Shown here piece by piece: positions 61,903-64,000 of a stretch of DNA of 64,000 bases (its first letter is position 1; each line of letters opens with the position of its first letter). A program made the translations under genes and the position numbers. The notes beneath the pieces are model-generated. The model worked only from the letters and a program-made list of their open reading frames with translations. It was not told where the DNA came from and did no database searches. The stretch is from Aestuariimicrobium soli (GTDB lineage Bacteria > Actinomycetota > Actinomycetes > Propionibacteriales > Propionibacteriaceae): assembly GCF_051192575.1 (NCBI RefSeq), contig NZ_JBPJSQ010000003.1, positions 186,001-250,000 of the forward strand, given 5' to 3'.

Positions 61903-63438
61903 TCAGGCGAGGAGCAGGAAGGACTGGGTTCCGTACATCACCTGGCGCTTGGTACCCCAACTGCCCATGCGGTTGGCGTAGACATACACGACGCCCGCGC
62001 TCGACCTGCCGATCAGGTCGGGTCGGCCGTCGCCGGTGACATCACCAGGAGAGAATGCCTGCGTGAAGGTACCCCAGCCGTAGCCAACCTGCCGACGGGT
62101 GCCTAGCGTGCCCGAGGTTGTGCCGGCGTACACCCACAGCTGGCCTGCCATGTCGATTCCGAGCACGTCAGAGCGGCCGTCGCCAGTGAAGTCGCCGACG
62201 CTCAGGAACTGACGGATGGTGTTCCACCCGTATCCGATCTTGGTCTTGTTGCTGAGGGCGCCATTCGAGAACGTGTAGCGGTACAGGTAACCGGTGCTCG
62301 TCTCTCGCGCGAGCAGGTACTGCGTTGAACCACCTGCCAGGTTCCCTGCGGGAATGATCTGGTCCATGATTCCCCACCCGTTGCCGATCTGGCGAGAACC
62401 AGTGATCGTGCCGTTGGCACCCGCCGTGTACACCCACAGGGTGTTGTCGGCTCGCTTGCGGGCCAGCAGGTCTGACCAGCCGTCCCCGTTCATGTCGGCG
62501 ACCTGAGTGAGGTAACTGATGGTCTGCCAGCCGGTGCCCCGCTGGCCGACGAGGCTGAACGATCCACTGGTGCTGCCCCGGTAGAGCAACAGGTTTCCGG
62601 CGGAGTCCGCACCATAGACGTCTGCGATTCCGTCGCCGGTGTGGTCGCCGAGAGCGCGGCGAGTCGGAGTGGTGGGGGCGGCGGTGACCGTTTGGACGAA
62701 CCGTCCGCTGAACACGGTATTGAAGGAGTTGGTGTCGTCACCCTGGAAGCTGAGGGAGAAGGTGCCGGCCTTGGCGTAGACCAGTCCTGACGAGGTGCGG
62801 GTCACCCCCGCTGGCAGAGTCAGCGTGGTGTTGCTGCCGTCGCGCTTCCGGCTGACCAGTGGGTAGGCCTTCCCCGTCGTCCAGGCCGGCAGCGTGACCG
62901 TTTGGTTGTAGGCGGACACGAGAACCTCGCGGGGAAGCCAGCTCAACTGATGCAGGCTGCCGATGCTGTTGTTGTCGAGGTAGATCTCCTCAATCTGGGC
63001 GAGGTTAGTGGGCAGCGAGAAGCTCGTCAGCTCATTATCAGAGACGTCGATCATGCGCAGGCTCGTGAGCGTACTGGGCACGGTCACGCTTGTGAGGGCG
63101 TTGCTCCACAGATCGAGGGTCCGCAGGCGCGTCCACTGCTGAGGCAAAGTCAGGGCGCCCGACAGTGCGCCGAAGGCAAGGTCAAGTTCCTCGATGTTGG
63201 TGGCGTACTGCAGGCCGGTGATGGAGCGGAACTCTCCCCAGCAACTCAGGGTGGTGATAGACCGCATGGCGACATCGGTGATCGCCGCGTCTTCGGGGTT
63301 GCCCAACTCGGCATTGATGCAAGCGCGCAACTCGACGTCGGGAACGTTGACAGTGACCGCGGCGGCGGGCAGGGGTTGGGCGATCATGCCGAGGGCGAGG
63401 GCCGCAGCGGTGACGAGGCCGGCAAGGGTGCGCTTCAT
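61903..63438 (-). CDS. Secreted leucine-rich repeat plus FG-GAP/VCBS protein
   Basis: 511 aa. Signal peptide with a basic start (MKRTL), hydrophobic core and cleavage near AAAVT. Residues ~30-165 are leucine-rich repeats (IEELDLAFGALSG, LRTLDLWSNALTS, LRMIDVSDNELTS, IEEIYLDNNSIGS). An Ig-like linker follows (~170-240). From ~250 come FG-GAP repeats with calcium-type loops (GDHTGDGIAD, ADMNGDGWSD, GDFTGDGRSD, GDVTGDGRPD). The base composition is less GC-rich than its neighbours. ATG 63465 is an alternative start. Likely a surface or secreted binding protein; ligand unknown. Confidence 0.8.
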   Translation of the reverse strand: MKRTLAGLVTAAALALGMIAQPLPAAAVTVNVPDVELRACINAELGNPEDAAITDVAMRSITTLSCWGEFRSITGLQYATNIEELDLAFGALSGALTLPQQWTRLRTLDLWSNALTSVTVPSTLTSLRMIDVSDNELTSFSLPTNLAQIEEIYLDNNSIGSLHQLSWLPREVLVSAYNQTVTLPAWTTGKAYPLVSRKRDGSNTTLTLPAGVTRTSSGLVYAKAGTFSLSFQGDDTNSFNTVFSGRFVQTVTAAPTTPTRRALGDHTGDGIADVYGADSAGNLLLYRGSTSGSFSLVGQRGTGWQTISYLTQVADMNGDGWSDLLARKRADNTLWVYTAGANGTITGSRQIGNGWGIMDQIIPAGNLAGGSTQYLLARETSTGYLYRYTFSNGALSNKTKIGYGWNTIRQFLSVGDFTGDGRSDVLGIDMAGQLWVYAGTTSGTLGTRRQVGYGWGTFTQAFSPGDVTGDGRPDLIGRSSAGVVYVYANRMGSWGTKRQVMYGTQSFLLLA

Positions 63439-63634
63439 CGGGGTCCGTTTCTGGTGGTGACTCATGAAGGTGGTGCGCGAGTCACTGTAGGGGCACGCTT
63501 GGGCGGTTGGGAATAGGGGGCAAGGTAATTGTGGGAAGTGTTTGTCGAGCGCCTGGACGGGGCCGTTACAGGTGGCCAGTCGCAGGCCCGTGGAGCCTTG
63601 CAGGCGCGCTCCGCGGCAGGTCTTGCCGACCGAG

Positions 63635-64000
63635 TCAGATGGCGCTGACACCGGCCTCGTGGAATACGTCAGCGGGCATGGGTCGATCGAGTTGGTAGTT
63701 GATGGCGATGGGCCGCTCGCCACGGTGGCTGAGGTAGTGGGCCGTCCCGAGGCAGGTGTATGGCGCGCCCTTTCCGAAGGCGTTGGCACCCGTCACGCGA
63801 CTGAACAGCACCACGTTGGTTCCATCGGCATTCTGATTGAGATACCTCTGACCGGTGCGAGACGCGATGCTCGTGCCTGCCTGGCTCTCCCAGTGGAACT
63901 CTGTGGCTGACACGGCGTAGTCGTGGTACATCGTGGTGGCCGAGAACTGCTTCTCGTCCTTCTTCAGCGTGATCAAGAAGGCGTCGGTGTTCAGCGATTC
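63635..64000 (-). CDS. DUF3427 domain protein, C-terminal part (cut by window end)
   Basis: The last 121 codons of a minus-strand gene entering from beyond 64000. The segment ITLKKDEKQFSATTMYHDYAV, then FHWESQAGTS, GQRYLNQ, PYTCLGTAHYLSHRGERPIAINYQLDRPMP matches the DUF3427 domain, usually found after a superfamily II helicase, often with a PLD-like nuclease domain. The helicase part, if present, lies outside the window. About 195 bp without genes separate it from the LRR gene. Confidence 0.75.
   Translation of the reverse strand, partial: ESLNTDAFLITLKKDEKQFSATTMYHDYAVSATEFHWESQAGTSIASRTGQRYLNQNADGTNVVLFSRVTGANAFGKGAPYTCLGTAHYLSHRGERPIAINYQLDRPMPADVFHEAGVSAI

Overview
The window is high-GC DNA with dense, short-spaced genes. 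GTG starts are frequent, 1-4 bp stop/start overlaps are common, and many genes have a -10-like hexamer 6-8 nt before the start codon (leaderless style). Together with lsr2, clpC, a HelR-type HelD protein, a DUF3516 helicase, DUF3180 and a Lys/Thr-rich topA tail, this points to Actinomycetota. Propionibacteriales is my inference, not a demonstrated placement. No rRNA, CRISPR array, transposase or prophage is visible.

Layout. Positions 1-11100 are accessory or poorly characterised: an MFS end, a tandem pterin-dehydratase-like/VOC fusion, an MrfA/YprA-type helicase, a CPBP protease, a HemK-like methyltransferase, a three-gene ABC-2 exporter and a secreted FG-GAP protein. Positions 11100-20000 carry topA, a CYTH/CHAD-like gene, tmk, a Ski2-like helicase and holB. 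Positions 20000-35700 hold a DoxX protein, helR with a rifamycin-associated element (RAE)-like site, a lipoprotein hydrolase, two MFS transporters, tRNA-Thr(CGT), an amine oxidase, the amt-glnK operon, an esterase and a Trm11-like methylase. From 36000 to 56600 the order ppa / dacB - DUF2342 protease - tilS - hpt ... ftsH - folE - folP - folB - folK - DUF3180 ... lsr2 - clpC follows a backbone I recognise from mycobacteria (roughly Rv3628 to Rv3596c). DUF202 genes, a DUF2207 protein, an alcohol/aldehyde dehydrogenase pair and an orphan NuoD-like gene are interposed. Positions 56600-64000 hold a peptidase S51, a PHP-type/aldolase gene pair, a TMEM175-like channel, a secreted LRR/FG-GAP protein and the end of a DUF3427 gene.

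How the genes work together. topA, tmk, holB and the helicases serve DNA metabolism. The fol cluster makes the pterin half of folate and is translationally coupled. FtsH and ClpC are the two AAA+ proteolysis engines. Amt with GlnK is the ammonium uptake and sensing pair, with a candidate GlnR-type site upstream.

The most interesting signals are: (1) a RAE-like inverted repeat upstream of helR; (2) a 61-bp palindrome plus five 15-bp repeats inserted in frame within tilS; (3) the same 15-bp (five-residue) period recurring in four other unrelated genes; (4) an orphan NuoD-like protein that has lost the quinone-site His and Tyr; (5) an undescribed-looking beta-propeller/PHP enzyme translationally coupled to a DapA/NAL-family aldolase; (6) a split CxxC/CxxC micro-ORF before lsr2 with a TCA-TGA-C junction.
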